From assembly GCA_963662175.1 (NCBI GenBank), contig OY759215.1, positions 44,781,213-44,845,212 of the forward strand: a stretch of DNA of 64,000 bases. The letters are read 5' to 3'. This stretch comes from Aradus depressus (Eukaryota; Arthropoda; Insecta; Hemiptera; Aradidae). Positions 29,281 through 40,355 of this stretch are shown piece after piece. Position 1 is the first letter of the stretch. Each line of letters starts with the position of its first letter. The position numbers and the translations under genes were made by a program. Below the pieces are notes generated by a model, which did no database searches, was not told the origin of the DNA, and saw nothing but the letters and a program-made list of their open reading frames with translations.

Positions 29281-30787
29281 GTAGATTTTCCCTATTCCTG
29301 GATTAAGGGACCTGTCTTTTCGCCCTTCATTCCGAAAATGAATAAACCTTGAGACTATTCGTCACTTAGAAAATTGATTTGAAGATCAATGTTCTAGAAT
29401 TAATATTCGTAAGTATTTACAGTTTCCAAACTACCTTCATACATTTTCACCATTGCCAATGAACAGACATACAGATTTGCGATTACTGTAATATGAATAA
29501 ATTGTTATTTATTCAAGCTCCTTGATATTTGTTTAAATTGATATCAATTAATAAATAGAGAAGTCAAAAGGCTTATAATAAGTGGAGGCAGTAATGTTGG
29601 ATAATTCGATGAGAACAACTCGAGCGTGGTCGTATGGCAGCGCGTGCGGGTATCTGTTTTTCTGCATATTTTCCTGCTGAAAAAAAAAAATATGGTTATG
29701 ACTTCCATGTACTAGATAAAATATACTAAGAGCCTCGGCCGGGTTAGGAGCCCGACGACTCAGTAAACGGGTGTTGTGGTTTCTACCGTGGAGCAACACT
29801 TCCAATGTAACTTCCCACATACGGAGTAGGGGAAGTTGGTCAGAAATTCGGTGTTGACTTTTCTCCAGAATTTCATGTTTTCCGGCACCCTCATCCGAAA
29901 TAAGAGAGGCGTGGACTTAAAGTGGGGGGGGGGGAGGGGGGGGGGGGGAGAGAGAGTTCCCCCCTCAGTCTTTTGATTTGGGGGCAGTTTCTATTTGAGC
30001 CCCATAATTTTGAATACTCTGCAGAAAATGAACCATCTAAATTTAAACTATAAAAAATATTTTTTTTGAACGAATTGTGAACCATGATCCAAAGATACCT
30101 TACTATAAGGAGTGTAGGTAGCTATGGTGGCAGCCGAGACATTCTTCAGAGGTGACAAAAATCACGCCCAATAGCGACTTGACTACCCCCTTGAACGGCT
30201 TATAGGGATATAATAAGTGAAATTTTATAGCTAACACTAATGTTATGTTTAGCTCTTTTCCTAAATTTTGAAAATTTCAACTGAAAAAGCATATACCTGA
30301 TATTCCAGGTCGAAGAACTTAAAATTATGTACAGAAATAAATAATAGAGATATACTGTTTACCACTATCCACATACCATACTAAAGTGATATATAATAAA
30401 TAAAAAAACAACGAACTATAATTAATTCTTAAATAAACGACGAAGAGAGGAGAAAAAATTATAATAGCATAAATAATAAATTTCGAAAAATGGAGGAATG
30501 TCTGGTTTTAAATAACCTACAATTTAGAATCAATAAGCGGATATGATGAAAAAAATACCCGGTAAAATCCAATTTGGGCCATTTCTTGGAAGAGCTTAAA
30601 TCGTTCCGGGATCCTACTCTTTCGTTATCCTGCTTCTGTAGAAATAGTGAGCATATATCAAACACAATCGTTATTCCCAGAATAATAAGTGATAATTTAT
30701 TTATTATTATTTACATAACTTTTTGGAGCACCACAGCTTTTGACAACGAAACTGAAAAAATATATATTTTAAATGATCCGGGATTTT
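29281..30787. other. Unclassified spacer with split poly-G tract
   Basis: Poly-G at 29924-29934 and 29936-29948 separated by one A, followed by GAGAGAGAG. The flank (CAGAATTTCATGTTTTCCGG) matches repeat C ends, so the G run again seems to sit at the G-rich site of a minus-strand repeat C. No gene recognised from 29281 to 30787. Confidence 0.5.
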
Positions 30788-31025
30788 AGTTAGTGTGACT
30801 CATGCCATATGACAAGGTCATATCGCCGACTCCCAGAGCCCTTTTATTTCGCTCTGGTGGGCATGGGCGATTCTACTGTGTGAGTGCTATATGTTGCCTA
30901 CCCAGATATAATTATTTAGGATAGGGGACTTTAACGAGTACCTGACAAGATACAGGCTCGGAAACATCGCTAAACGTCCCATCCGAAGGACGGCGTGCTC
31001 ATGGTTTTTTCACCTCACATATTAA
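30788..31025 (-). repeat. SINE1 copy, head missing
   Basis: Minus-strand tail and diverged body (GTGACTCATGCCATATGACA to CGGCGTGCTCATGGTTTTTT). It abuts, head to head, the plus-strand copy that starts at 31035. Confidence 0.85.
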
Positions 31026-31034
31026 GAAAATCCC

Positions 31035-31304
31035 CTGAGGGCGCCGGTAGCTCAATTGTATGCGTGGTGGCTTACTGAATTCAAGATTGTGGGTTCGAAA
31101 CCGGCCGAGGCCCTTAAGTTTTTTATTGGGGAGGTGAAAAAACCTGGAGCATGCCGTCCTCCGGATGGGACGTTAAGCAATTTTCCCGTTTGTGCGGTGT
31201 CAGGTAATAGTCAAAAACCGTAGGTGAATAAACCTAGGAAGCGACTAGGAACCCGCGATCTTGAACTCAGTAGACTAGCACACTACCTCTCAGCTACCGG
31301 CGCA
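31035..31304. repeat. SINE1 pair with opposed tRNA heads
   Basis: 31035 to about 31230 is a plus-strand SINE1 head and half body (A box TAGCTCAATTG, B box GGTTCGAAACC). 31237-31304 is a second tRNA-like head in the minus orientation (GAACCCGCGATCTTGAACTC, CTCAGCTACCGGCGC). The two heads form a roughly 60-bp imperfect inverted repeat. Confidence 0.85.
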
Positions 31305-31452
31305 CTTATATTTTATATTGTAAATATTTTTTCTTTATTGAATTTATTAATTGTAAAATATTAAATTTTTATTGAAAACTAATATTAAACACTAAATTTT
31401 ACGCAGGCTGGTAATAATAATTGGGTTATGTATGATGTGACTAAGGTTATTT

Positions 31453-31590
31453 AAATGGACTTGAAAAATAAAATAAAACTGGTTTATTTAATATATTGTC
31501 TAATTTCACTAACTATGTTAGTGAAATTAGTTAGTGAAATTAGACAATATATTAAATAAACCAGTTTTATTTTATTTTTCAAGTCCATTT
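31453..31590. repeat. Perfect palindrome, 61-bp arms with 16-bp spacer
   Basis: Left arm 31453-31513 (starts AAATGGACTTGAAAAATAAA) and right arm 31530-31590 (ends TTTATTTTTCAAGTCCATTT) are exact reverse complements over all 61 bases. The 16-base spacer TATGTTAGTGAAATTA duplicates the inner stem, so an alternative smaller hairpin (31500-31530) is possible. It is not a terminator; AT-rich and non-coding. The right arm runs on into foldback-P type sequence (TTTCACAATATCTCTGCA). Confidence 0.95.
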
Positions 31591-31629
31591 GAATTATTTC
31601 ACAATATCTCTGCAATTATGTCAGTTTTC

Positions 31630-32248
31630 ATTAAGGTTATTTAGTTTGTATCCTGTTGCGTTTCTGTCCGCTTCTGCGGTGTCGTCGTTGCTCAGGTATG
31701 AGTGCTGCACTGCCAAAAAATAAATTTGTAATAAGAAATAAGGATTTTTTTTTGCATAAATTATCATTAAGAAGTAAAACTACTCTAATACAAAATATTG
31801 AATAGTTTTATAAATACTTAATATTTAAAAAATAATAATTTTTTTACATGTGTTTCATAATTAAGGACAGAGTTAAATGATTTTCTAAGTTAAATTTCAA
31901 AAAATGAGCCATATTGAGGTAAATTTTAAAAAATATTAGTGCTAGGTTCAATTGGTACTTATAGTTGTGTACAAATAGCATGTGTGTGTATTCATTGAAA
32001 AGGAAAAAAGGAATGAAATTTCATATGTGATAGTGAGGTGTTGTGAAGAGATTTCTCATAGAAATACCAAGGTCTTTCCACTGTTTTATTTCCAACCAGA
32101 ACCGGTTTTAAAAGTAACTATGTCATCATCAGTGGCACATCTATGTGTACATACATATACAATATAAACATGGAGATGTATTTCCAAAATCATTAGAGCC
32201 TCAGGGGTAGAGAGTAACTAAATAAAATTACTTTACATATGAATCTTT
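31630..32248. other. AT-rich spacer
   Basis: No gene recognised; nothing stands out in this AT-rich stretch. Confidence 0.45.
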
Positions 32249-32434
32249 TTTTTTGCTCTCTGTACGGTGCATATTAGCCATGTTATCTAGTTATTTAGGA
32301 CATCCATGGCCCCGGGAGGGAGTTCTATCTACAAAATAAAACTCACTCCCGGACGGGATTCGAACCCGCAAACCATGGTGAGACCATGCGATCAAAGCCC
32401 CACGCTCTACCCCGCACGGCCATTATGCCCCCCA
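32249..32434 (-). repeat. SINE2, minus copy
   Basis: Poly-T (A-tail) at about 32249, then TACGGTGCATATTAGCCATG, the body and the class-II-like tRNA head with intact B box (GGATTCGAACCCGC on + strand). Flanks ATATGAATCTT and ATATAAATCTT are a probable, mutated target duplication. Confidence 0.87.
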
Positions 32435-32680
32435 ATATAAATCTTAAAATCCCTTTTGAACTATTTATTAATGTTTGAAGCTATACAGGTATTGAGAAAA
32501 ATTTATTTTCCACCTGATGCTTTATATTGCAAATGTATTCATAGATGTGCCACTGTTGATGACGCAGTTGCGTTGAAAACCTGTTCTGGTGAACAATGAA
32601 ACAGTGGGAAGACTACGTCTTATATTGCTATGATAATGAATTTCAGTAGCAACATTTTTAATGTAACATAATTTTATTTT

Positions 32681-32803
32681 GGGACCGTGCGGGCTAGAGC
32701 GTGGGGAATGGTCGCATGGTCTCTCCTAGAATGTTGTTTAAATAGCCAAATAACACCCTTATAAGAGAAATGGCTAATATGCATCGTACATAAGGCCAAT
32801 AAA
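32681..32803 (+). repeat. SINE2, internally deleted
   Basis: The start of the head (GACCGTGCGGGCTAGAGCGT) and the 3' end (ATGGCTAATATGCATCGTAC) are present, but the B box and body are deleted. No longer able to serve as a pol III promoter. Confidence 0.8.
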
Positions 32804-33482
32804 GAAAATATGTATATATAAAGTATATATATATAATAAATTGTATAACTTTCATGTATACTCTGTATATTGACATATCTCTTATTTGATATCGCGTTGT
32901 ATAATTTTGTGTTCTGTTAATACCAGTCTGTCCCCAAATCGAGGATTTATTCATTTATCATTGAAAATGAATTGTATGAAATGAATTGTAAATGTTAACT
33001 ATTCATTTTTAATTAATTTTTTATTATTAATTTTTGACATTACTTGACGATAGTCGATTAATTACAATATAATCAAAATTAGAATATCCTGTTTAATTTT
33101 CGAAATATTAAATTACTTTACTGCTCACTTATACTGTAAAATTGTTGATAATAATTTAGCACGAATTTTCTCAACACTTGCTCGAATAGTTTATAGCCTC
33201 ATGTGGTATCAGTAAGGTAACACGACAACGAAGTAAAGACGCCGTCAGGGCTAGAACCAGTTTTTACCACCACAATTTAGCTTTGGTGTGCAATACTTTT
33301 GCTGCGTATCATCTGTCTATCCGTTCACTTTATTGTAACAGTTTTATGACTGTTATGTACTAATGTACGTAATTTTTTGGGGGTGCGAGCTAAGATGTTT
33401 ACACATTAATAATTGTAAACAACGAGTATTTATTCAATTAGTAATAATTCGTAATTAATAAACTTTAACTGATACATTTCAG
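32804..33482. other. Upstream of the MYCBP-like gene; first exon not found
   Basis: Mostly AT-rich. 33180-33330 is more balanced and could hold the 5' exon or promoter of the next gene, but no ATG with a matching donor site in the right phase was convincing. Confidence 0.4.
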
Positions 33483-35265
33483 GAGATAGAAGCAAAGAAC
33501 GTTGCATTTTGGAATTACCTGGAACGATGCAAGGTGATGGAGAACATTGTGGACGTATTGGCTGCACTTTATGAAGAGCCCACGAGACCTGCCCACGTTT
33601 TGGAGTATCCAAATTCTGATAATTAGTTATAGTTCTTTCTTTGTATCCTTTTACGGATTTGCAGGCGAGTTGAGTGAGTTTTCCGTAAGAGCAATACTGG
33701 GTTTCCTTCTTTGCGGAGAACTTCTACTCTTTACCTAAAAAGACGGACCAGAGGGTCTACATTTTATTATGGAAAAGTTTCTGATATGATTTATTACAAA
33801 TAAAAGTTTTCGGTGAATCAGCTGACTGTATTTCCCCAACACATCAGTTACGTTTTCGCTCTCTGGCTAAAAATCTATTGATAGTGACTTACATACTTCT
33901 GAATCCTAATACATGTTGATACATTAATGAATGTAATGACATCGGCAGTTCTTTGTGTTTTTGAGTTGAGCCCTTCCTCTGAACTTCCCTTCCCCTTTTG
34001 CTGATTTAGCTGAAAATCAATAGGTTTTGTCCTTATGGGGTTCTGAACCCACATATAAAATTTCTTGAGGCTACATTCTTTCTATCGGGAGTAATCGTGA
34101 TCACAGACGCACACTTTTCACAACCTTTTTGAGAACTAAACTTCAAATGTTTGGCCGATTACATAACTTCTTCTGTACGTAGTATAGCTGCGGAAGTAAT
34201 ACCATATATACTGTAAATATACATATACGACACATATATACGACACGAAATTATGTATGTGTATCCAAAACTCCATGAGGACAAAACCTCCGATGAGGGG
34301 GAATGGGATGGGAGGAGGGTGATTAACACAGATTCGAATAACTGCCGTTGTAATAAAAATATTGGGGGTCATGGTGGCCGTGCGGGCTAAAGCGTAGGGC
34401 TTTGGTCACATGGTCTCACCATGGTTTGCGGGTTCGAATCCCGTCCGGGAGTGAGTTTTATTTCGTAGATAGAACTCCCTCCCGGGGCCATGGATGTCTT
34501 AAATAATTATATATAACACATTGACATGGCTAATATGCACCGTACATAAAGCCAAAATAAAAAAAAAATAAATAAAAAAAATAAAAATATTGACAGGAAA
34601 CTTGTTGTTTGGAATAAAATAAAATTGGAATAAAATGGGGATGTATTTATTAATTTCTTTCAGATATTGATTCAGAAGCCCTTTGTAAGTTAAGAATAGA
34701 TTTCAAGTTTGTCGATTGGTTTTGGAGGAGAGCGAACACTTTCATTAATTTGTACTGGGGATGTACACGTCCAGTGATTCACCGACGTCTTTTTTTTGTG
34801 CATTACCCTAGATAAAATCAGGCGAACGAATATGAAAGTATGTTTTTGGCTGTGCCCATATCTTTTCGTGGTTATTCTAAAAAAATAAATACATGTGGTT
34901 TCTCCTTAAAAAAAAAATACAATATACACAGATATATCCGAAGGAAACTAGGAGACAAACTACCACCAACTCGTGAAATTGAGCGCATTCAGACCACATT
35001 GAAAGCTGCGAACGAGAGAATCAAGGAACTCGAGAAGGTGACAGCAATGGAACGCGAATTGAAAGCTAATCGCATAGCGGTTTGGGAGAAACGTATGAAG
35101 GCACGATTGGACAATATGAGGGATAAAGGCTGCGAAGTGATGATCCTAAAGAAGGGAAAACATAAGTACTACGTTAATCCTCTGCCACAGATCGAAACTG
35201 TCAGATCTGATAGCCAAGCGAGAGATAGTCAACTGACGCCAACTTTTATGTCTTCCAGACTCTGA
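33483..35265 (+). CDS. MYCBP-like (c-Myc-binding protein / AMY-1) gene, two exons, 5' end missing
   Basis: Exon A 33483-33604 follows a TTTCAG acceptor and encodes EIEAKNVAFWNYLERCKVME then VLAALYEEPTRPAHVLE. The donor is GA|GTATCC. Exon B 34932-35265 follows TACACAG and continues YIRRKLGDKLPPTREIERI to the stop at 35263-35265. Joining gives a phase-2 codon GA+A (Glu) and the continuous VLEYIRRKLG. This matches the MYCBP layout of (F)..YLE..GV...L..VL..LYEEP.(K/R)P..AL.(F/Y)L...LG followed by a coiled coil (here about 45 residues, ANERIKELEKVTAMERELKA). MYCBP is a small coiled-coil adaptor reported to bind c-Myc and AKAP proteins. Known MYCBP is about 103 residues; this protein has at least 151 because of a basic C-terminal extension (RIAVWEKRMKARL to the end), so it may be a divergent paralogue. 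Without splicing, the first exon hits a stop at 33624. The 1.3-kb intron holds repeat C and SINE2. Confidence 0.72.
33805..34790. repeat. Two opposed repeat C copies in the intron
   Basis: A nearly complete plus-strand copy at about 33805-34200 runs from TTTTCGGTGAATCAGCTGAC to TATAGCTGCGGAAGTAAT. A minus-strand copy from about 34203 ends near 34790 at GTGATTCACCGACG, and is split by SINE2. All lie within the MYCBP-like gene intron. Confidence 0.8.
34365..34579 (+). repeat. SINE2 with 13-bp target duplication, inside repeat C
   Basis: Complete head with B box GGTTCGAATCC, body and A-rich tail. Flanked by AATAAAAATATTG at 34352-34364 and 34580-34592. Inserted into a repeat C copy, so it is younger than that copy. 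Confidence 0.93.
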
Positions 35266-36332
35266 TTAAAGATATATATGTCGATATTCTGTGTTTCCTT
35301 CTTCCTAACTTCCTAGATACATAATAGTGAAGAATAATATATATTTCCTCACATATACAAAGTATGGGGGAAGATATGGGATAAAAAGTAAAGAAAAACG
35401 AACGTTTTTTAAAGAATATCGTCTATTTCACAAAATATATGGGAGTACTTTCGGTATTCCTACCGTCTTCAGCAATGACTTAACGTACAAGTATTTATAA
35501 ATTATATTTATTAATTGAAGCATATTAAGGCTTATTGTAGAGAGTTGGGGTACAATTTTATATTGCCTGGCGAAGGAAGGCGTGCTCAATGTTATTTCAC
35601 CCACCAGTTAAAAAACCTACATCTGGGCTACAGAGCACATTTGTATAATGAAAGTGTCGACCGGTCGATTGGTTTCGTAGGGAGATCAAAAAAAAACATA
35701 GTTGAATAATTCTTGGTGAGGAAGTACATTGCAAATGATTCACCGACAAGTTTGTAGCAAAAATGTGTAACTGAGTGATTGGGTCTGTCTGTTTTTCTAA
35801 TACAATTTGTCCATTTGATAATGTCTATAATTTTGGCATATAAGGAAGTCTAGTGGAGGAGTGTTGCGAAATCAGTAGCACTGCAAAAAACACGGATCGA
35901 CCATTAACGCTTCCTTTGCCTATCCCAAAAGCGGGGCTATCGGTCCATCAGCCTGCCTGATTTCACCTTTCACATTCCAGGCTCACCATTAGTGTCCTCT
36001 GGCCAAGCTTTTATCGGCGGAGCGCCCTAACCTCTTACCTATCATCTCGTCACGCTTTATCTAATTGTGTATTAATGTATGTCTACATATTTACTTTTTT
36101 AGTCTCTACGTCATTACATATTAGACGACAGATATTAGGGTTTTGGAGTACGTTCCCACATCGACTTGTTGCCCCTCTCGTTAAGCTGTTTCGGTTGAAA
36201 ATTGATATTATGGGTACACATATCAATTTTTGTGTCGATTTAATCATTCTTATCGGGAGTTATCGTAACCATAGTCATTAACACAGACCCAAAATTTGTT
36301 TTTCATTTTTAGAATTCACATACACGCCTCAT
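35266..36332. other. 3' flank of the MYCBP-like gene and spacer
   Basis: 35380-35480 carries a foldback-P related piece (ATCGTCTATTTCACAAAATA, GTACTTTCGGTATTCC). 35655-35755 and 36120-36290 are repeat C pieces (GTCGATTGGTTTCGTAGG, ATTCACCGACAAG; TCATTCTTATCGGGAGTTAT). 35880-36060 is a GC-balanced stretch that was not recognised. No gene seen. Confidence 0.5.
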
Positions 36333-36693
36333 TTACACTACAACACCATCTCACGCAAATCGAAAACTGGTGCAACACATGGAAAATAAAACTTAATACA
36401 GATAAATCACAGCACAACACATTTACACTTCGACGAAAAACATGCCCCCCGTTTTTATCTACGACAAGACCCTCCCTCAAACTAATACTGTTCGATACCT
36501 AGGACTAACACTAGTTCAAAGATTGACAAAGAACCCTCACACGAAGCGCTGCGACGTGTCTAATTTTGGTCGTCTATTTAGACATGACACAAAAAAGAAC
36601 TGTTACACTTACTGAGACCGTTATGGACATACGGATCACAGATATACGGTTCAGTAAAAACATTCAACATAAAACTAATTCAGGCGTTTCAAT

Positions 36694-37438
36694 TAACGAC
36701 ACAAAATCAGTTCACATCGTCTTCACCCTTCGTCGAAAATATACCTGCCCTCCAGTGTACCTTAACAAAAATCCCATCCCTTTAAAAAACGAAGTCCGCT
36801 ATCTAGGCCTCATACTCGACAAACGACTAACTTGGAATCCTCACACGACACTGAAAAGACAAGAAATGAACAGACGTTATAAACTTCTACTACGACTGCT
36901 AGACAAAAGATCCAAACTAACTTTGACAACAAAACGACTTATATACAACTCAATACTCAAACCTATGTGGACTTACGGACTTGAACTCTGGGGTTCTGCC
37001 AAGGCTTCCAATCTCCAGCGCATCCAATCCCTTCAATCCAAAATCCTTCGTACAATAGCCAATGCTCCTTACTACGTCTCCAACAAAACCGTTCACACTG
37101 ACCTTAATGTACCTTTCATTACTGAAGTCGCTAAATCCAAATATAAAAAATTATTTTCCCTTCTTGGTTCCCACAATAATCCTCTGGTCCGTGCCCTCCA
37201 TTCTGCCGTACTTCCCCAACGACGGCTTAAGCGTCAATGGCCTAGAGACCTCCTTAGCAGCAGCAGTGACAGTGACAGTGATTAGTTACAAATGAGAGAA
37301 AATCAGTGACTAGGGAGTGTCACCACTGGGTGATTTCTCCCCTCATGACATTATCTCTGTATTAGCATATTTGCTTGTTGTATATATTTTTATACAGTTG
37401 TAAATATCTCTTTGTAAATTAAAAAAAAAAAAAAAAAA
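36694..37438 (+). mobile_element. Jockey LINE (inner copy), 5'-truncated, with poly-A and 12-bp target duplication
   Basis: Starts directly after AGGCGTTTCAAT (36682-36693), contains the last 196 codons of ORF2 and a 135-base 3' UTR, and ends in about 19 A; AGGCGTTTCAAT recurs at 37439-37450. The relative at 28000-28620 reads straight through the equivalent site, which confirms the borders. Confidence 0.94.
36695..37285 (+). CDS. Jockey ORF2 C-terminal fragment (inner copy)
   Basis: 196 uninterrupted codons ending at the stop 37283-37285. Landmarks: VRYLGLILDKRLTWNPH (RT motif 7 region), LIYNSILKPMWTYGLELWG, LQRIQSLQSKILRTIANAPY, TDLNVPFI, RLKRQWPRDLL and a C-terminal Ser/Asp run. The catalytic YADD lies upstream of the truncation, so it cannot mobilise itself. 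Lack of stops indicates recent insertion. Confidence 0.88.
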   Translation, partial: NDTKSVHIVFTLRRKYTCPPVYLNKNPIPLKNEVRYLGLILDKRLTWNPHTTLKRQEMNRRYKLLLRLLDKRSKLTLTTKRLIYNSILKPMWTYGLELWGSAKASNLQRIQSLQSKILRTIANAPYYVSNKTVHTDLNVPFITEVAKSKYKKLFSLLGSHNNPLVRALHSAVLPQRRLKRQWPRDLLSSSSDSDSD

Positions 37439-37862
37439 AGGCGTTTCAATCAAAAACCCTCAGACTGATAACACAGTGCCCAACAACAACACTTCATAAA
37501 AATCTCACGATACACACAATATAAATACAATATAAACTACTTACATACAGTTTTTAGCCAACTATACACAAATACGAACCCAGAAATACTGACATTATCT
37601 TCCCAACACTTACCACAAAACCCCTTACGAAAGTTGAAGAGGATATGGAACCGCGACTTATTACCACCTTGAATCATATTCGTTATTAATATTTTTCAAC
37701 ATTATTTTCCTTTACTTTTATTACCTCTCTTACTACCCATCCATCAAAATTGTCTTTCAATTCCTTTTTATTTTATTATTATTTGTTTTTGTCGTAATAA
37801 TTCACCATATCTACATTATACATCATAGATGCTGGTTGTTGCACCCGTATCTTTATTAATGT

Positions 37863-38997
37863 AAGAAAAAAAACGTTCGAAATCCCATAAGGGAGAAGAT
37901 GGGAACAGTTGCAAGATTTATGTGCTCTAGTTTTGAGTAAAAAAAAAAAATCAATAACAAATTTGTCTCTACCTTATAGCATGATTTAAATACCATCACG
38001 AAGAGTTCTGTGCCCGTCTAAAGAAGGAATGGAATGTTGAAAGAAAAATGATATTCATGGTCCATGAACATAATATTGGGTGTGAGATAGAAACTAGTTT
38101 CATTTCACGTTTAGAACAATTATAAGAAAAAAATGTTTATATCGACTATTAAACGATTATTAAACTTCTAACCTGTTTTTTTTTTCAATACATTTCTTAC
38201 TTCGTCCCTCATTGTGTTATTTGTTTATTGTTATTATGAGAGTTATTTTTTTTATATTGATTTCATCTGTTTTATTGCTCTCATTCTATTCCGATTTTGT
38301 AATCTTCCTTTGTGGCGTAAAAAAAAAAAAAAAACCATAGTTAGTCACACGCAATATCATTAAATTCTTGTTTAATGTTTGACTAAAATTGGATGTTTTT
38401 CAATAAAGAGTAATAAATTATCGTTACAATTATGTCTCTACTTCCAGAAAATTACATGTCCCATTATAGAGATAAATTAAAAAAATATATATATAATATT
38501 GTTTTACACGATATAGTCGCATAAATCATTCATTAGTTAATTTTTTTATTACATTTTAGCGATATATTATCATTAACATGTTTAAAGATCATGAAACTCA
38601 TATTTCATGTTTATGGCTGATTTACGCAGAAGTTAATGGTGTATAGTACAATGTAAAAATGTAAAAACACAACATTGTTATCAGGTTAAAACGGATATCA
38701 TTGATAGTAAACGGCCGATAAAAAGCATCTTTTCACGATTTTAAGGTGATGCACTATTATAATTTCGAGACATATATATTTTGATAGAAGAGGGGTCTTA
38801 AATTTTTTTTCCAAATTAATGCCATTCCAAAAACTACACAAAAAATAGAAAAAATTGAAACTTAGGAATTTCAAAATTTTATTTTCCTGTGAGGAATGTT
38901 GACATCAATGTTTTATCGTCCTCTTATGAAAATAGATGTAAACAAAATAGAAGGTAACGTTTTAACTATAATAAACCTAATAAAAGAGGTCGAGGTC
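37863..38997. other. AT-rich spacer
   Basis: No gene or recognised repeat; poly-A/T runs only. Confidence 0.5.
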
Positions 38998-39320
38998 TGA
39001 GTTAGTTATACTCGTGCCCGGGCTTTAACTACAAGGTCATATCGCCTACTACCAGAGCGCTCTTTCGTCACTGGTGGACAAGAACCCGACTCTACTATGG
39101 GAGTTCTAAATTTTGCTTACCTTAAATTTTTATTCACGAAGGGTAAGGGTCTTTAACGAGTACCTGACGACTCGGGACCATCGCCTAACGTCATATCCGA
39201 AGGACGGCGTGCTTACGTTTTTTTTACTTCCTAGATAAACTAAAGGACTCGACCAGGTCTTGATCCCGCAATATTGAGCTCAGTAAACAAGCACGCATAC
39301 CACTGTGCTACCGGCGCCCT
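38998..39320 (-). repeat. SINE1 copy, near full length
   Basis: Tail GAGTTAGTTATACTC, body and tRNA head at the right (CACTGTGCTACCGGCGCC). The B box is degraded (GGTCTTGATCCC on + strand). Confidence 0.88.
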
Positions 39321-40144
39321 CTTGAGACATACGACAGATATTTTGATAAAATTGTTGTCTTAAAATTTTTTTATCATTTTAGTGCCATTCAAAAAACTAT
39401 TCTAAAAATAAAAATAAAAAAAAATGGGGGAAAAAATAACAAGTTTAATTATCATGTTTCGCAGATCGCAGTGCAAAAACCGAACTTTTCAAGGGATAGA
39501 AAATACATTTTTATTTGATTTGGGTTAGTTCTATTCTAACTTCAAAAGTTCATTCTTTGTTTATAAAGATATTTGACATCATAGGAAACATCAACCAAAG
39601 TGTCATCAGGATGGACCACAGATTTATTACAACGGGAAACAAAAAATGGTGAAATTTGAAACGCTTGTAGCTCGACGAGGAATAGTTTGCAGGACGGCAG
39701 CTGTAACAAGTGGTAGGGCGAGGATATGCGCGTGCTGTAAGCGGTGAATCTTTGGGGTCACGCACTTACGGTAAGAGAGGAATGCCGTCGAACGCGAGGT
39801 AAAAGACGTATTTAGCCACTCAAACGATAGTTACAAACTGATCTACAAAATAAAAGTACGAAAACAGTGAAAAGACTGCGGTAACAGCGAAAAAGTGATA
39901 CCTAATTGTTATGTAAACCTTTGTTTCATTTGCAAGTACCTATATGACAAGACAGCCCATTTTTTCTAAATATATTAAAAGTCAATACAGCTCTCAGATG
40001 TAATTTGTGCTCAAATGAATCACGATCACACTTTGTCAACTTATTGACACCTTTTGAGCGATGAGATGCAATTCCAATCTGCTTAATTTTTTTTTATATA
40101 CATTTATATTGAAATTTCATTGCATATAGCTAACTGCTAACCTT
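39321..40144. other. Unclassified spacer
   Basis: No gene recognised. 39650-39850 is more balanced in composition, with a 71-residue minus frame that has no visible domain. Confidence 0.4.
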
Positions 40145-40355
40145 TTTTTTCTTTTTTATTGGTCTTATGTACGATGGATATTAGCCATGTCTCTATAACG
40201 GTGTTATTTAGATATTCACAATGTCCACGGCCCTGACAGGGAGATCTATCTAAGAAATACAACTTTGACCCAGCCGGGATTCGAATCCGCAACCATGGTG
40301 AGACCATGCGACCTAAGCCCTACGCTCTAGCCCGCGTGACCGCCATGACCCATCA
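40145..40355 (-). repeat. SINE2, older minus copy
   Basis: T-rich start (A-tail), ATATTAGCCATGTC, body and tRNA-like head with B box GGATTCGAATCC. More mutated than the other copies. Confidence 0.83.

Larger units (their letters stand above)
36333..37862 (+). mobile_element. Jockey LINE (outer copy), interrupted by a second Jockey
   Basis: Left part 36333-36693 encodes pieces of the RT region in shifting frames: LTQIENWCNTWKIKLNTDKS, FTLRRKTCPP, TVRYLGLTL, LWTYGSQIYGSVKTFNIKLI. The right part resumes at 37439 (frame SKTLRLITQCPTTTLH) and runs through the 3' UTR, sharing CATCATAGATGCTGGTTGTT with the 28.0-28.6 kb copy, to about 37862. Several frameshifts: inactive. Confidence 0.85.

Noticed and set aside
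34840..34931. Start of the 141-residue frame as the true protein start
   Set aside because: The segment before 34932 is intronic by context (acceptor TACACAG) and low-complexity; splicing from 33604 gives the MYCBP pattern.
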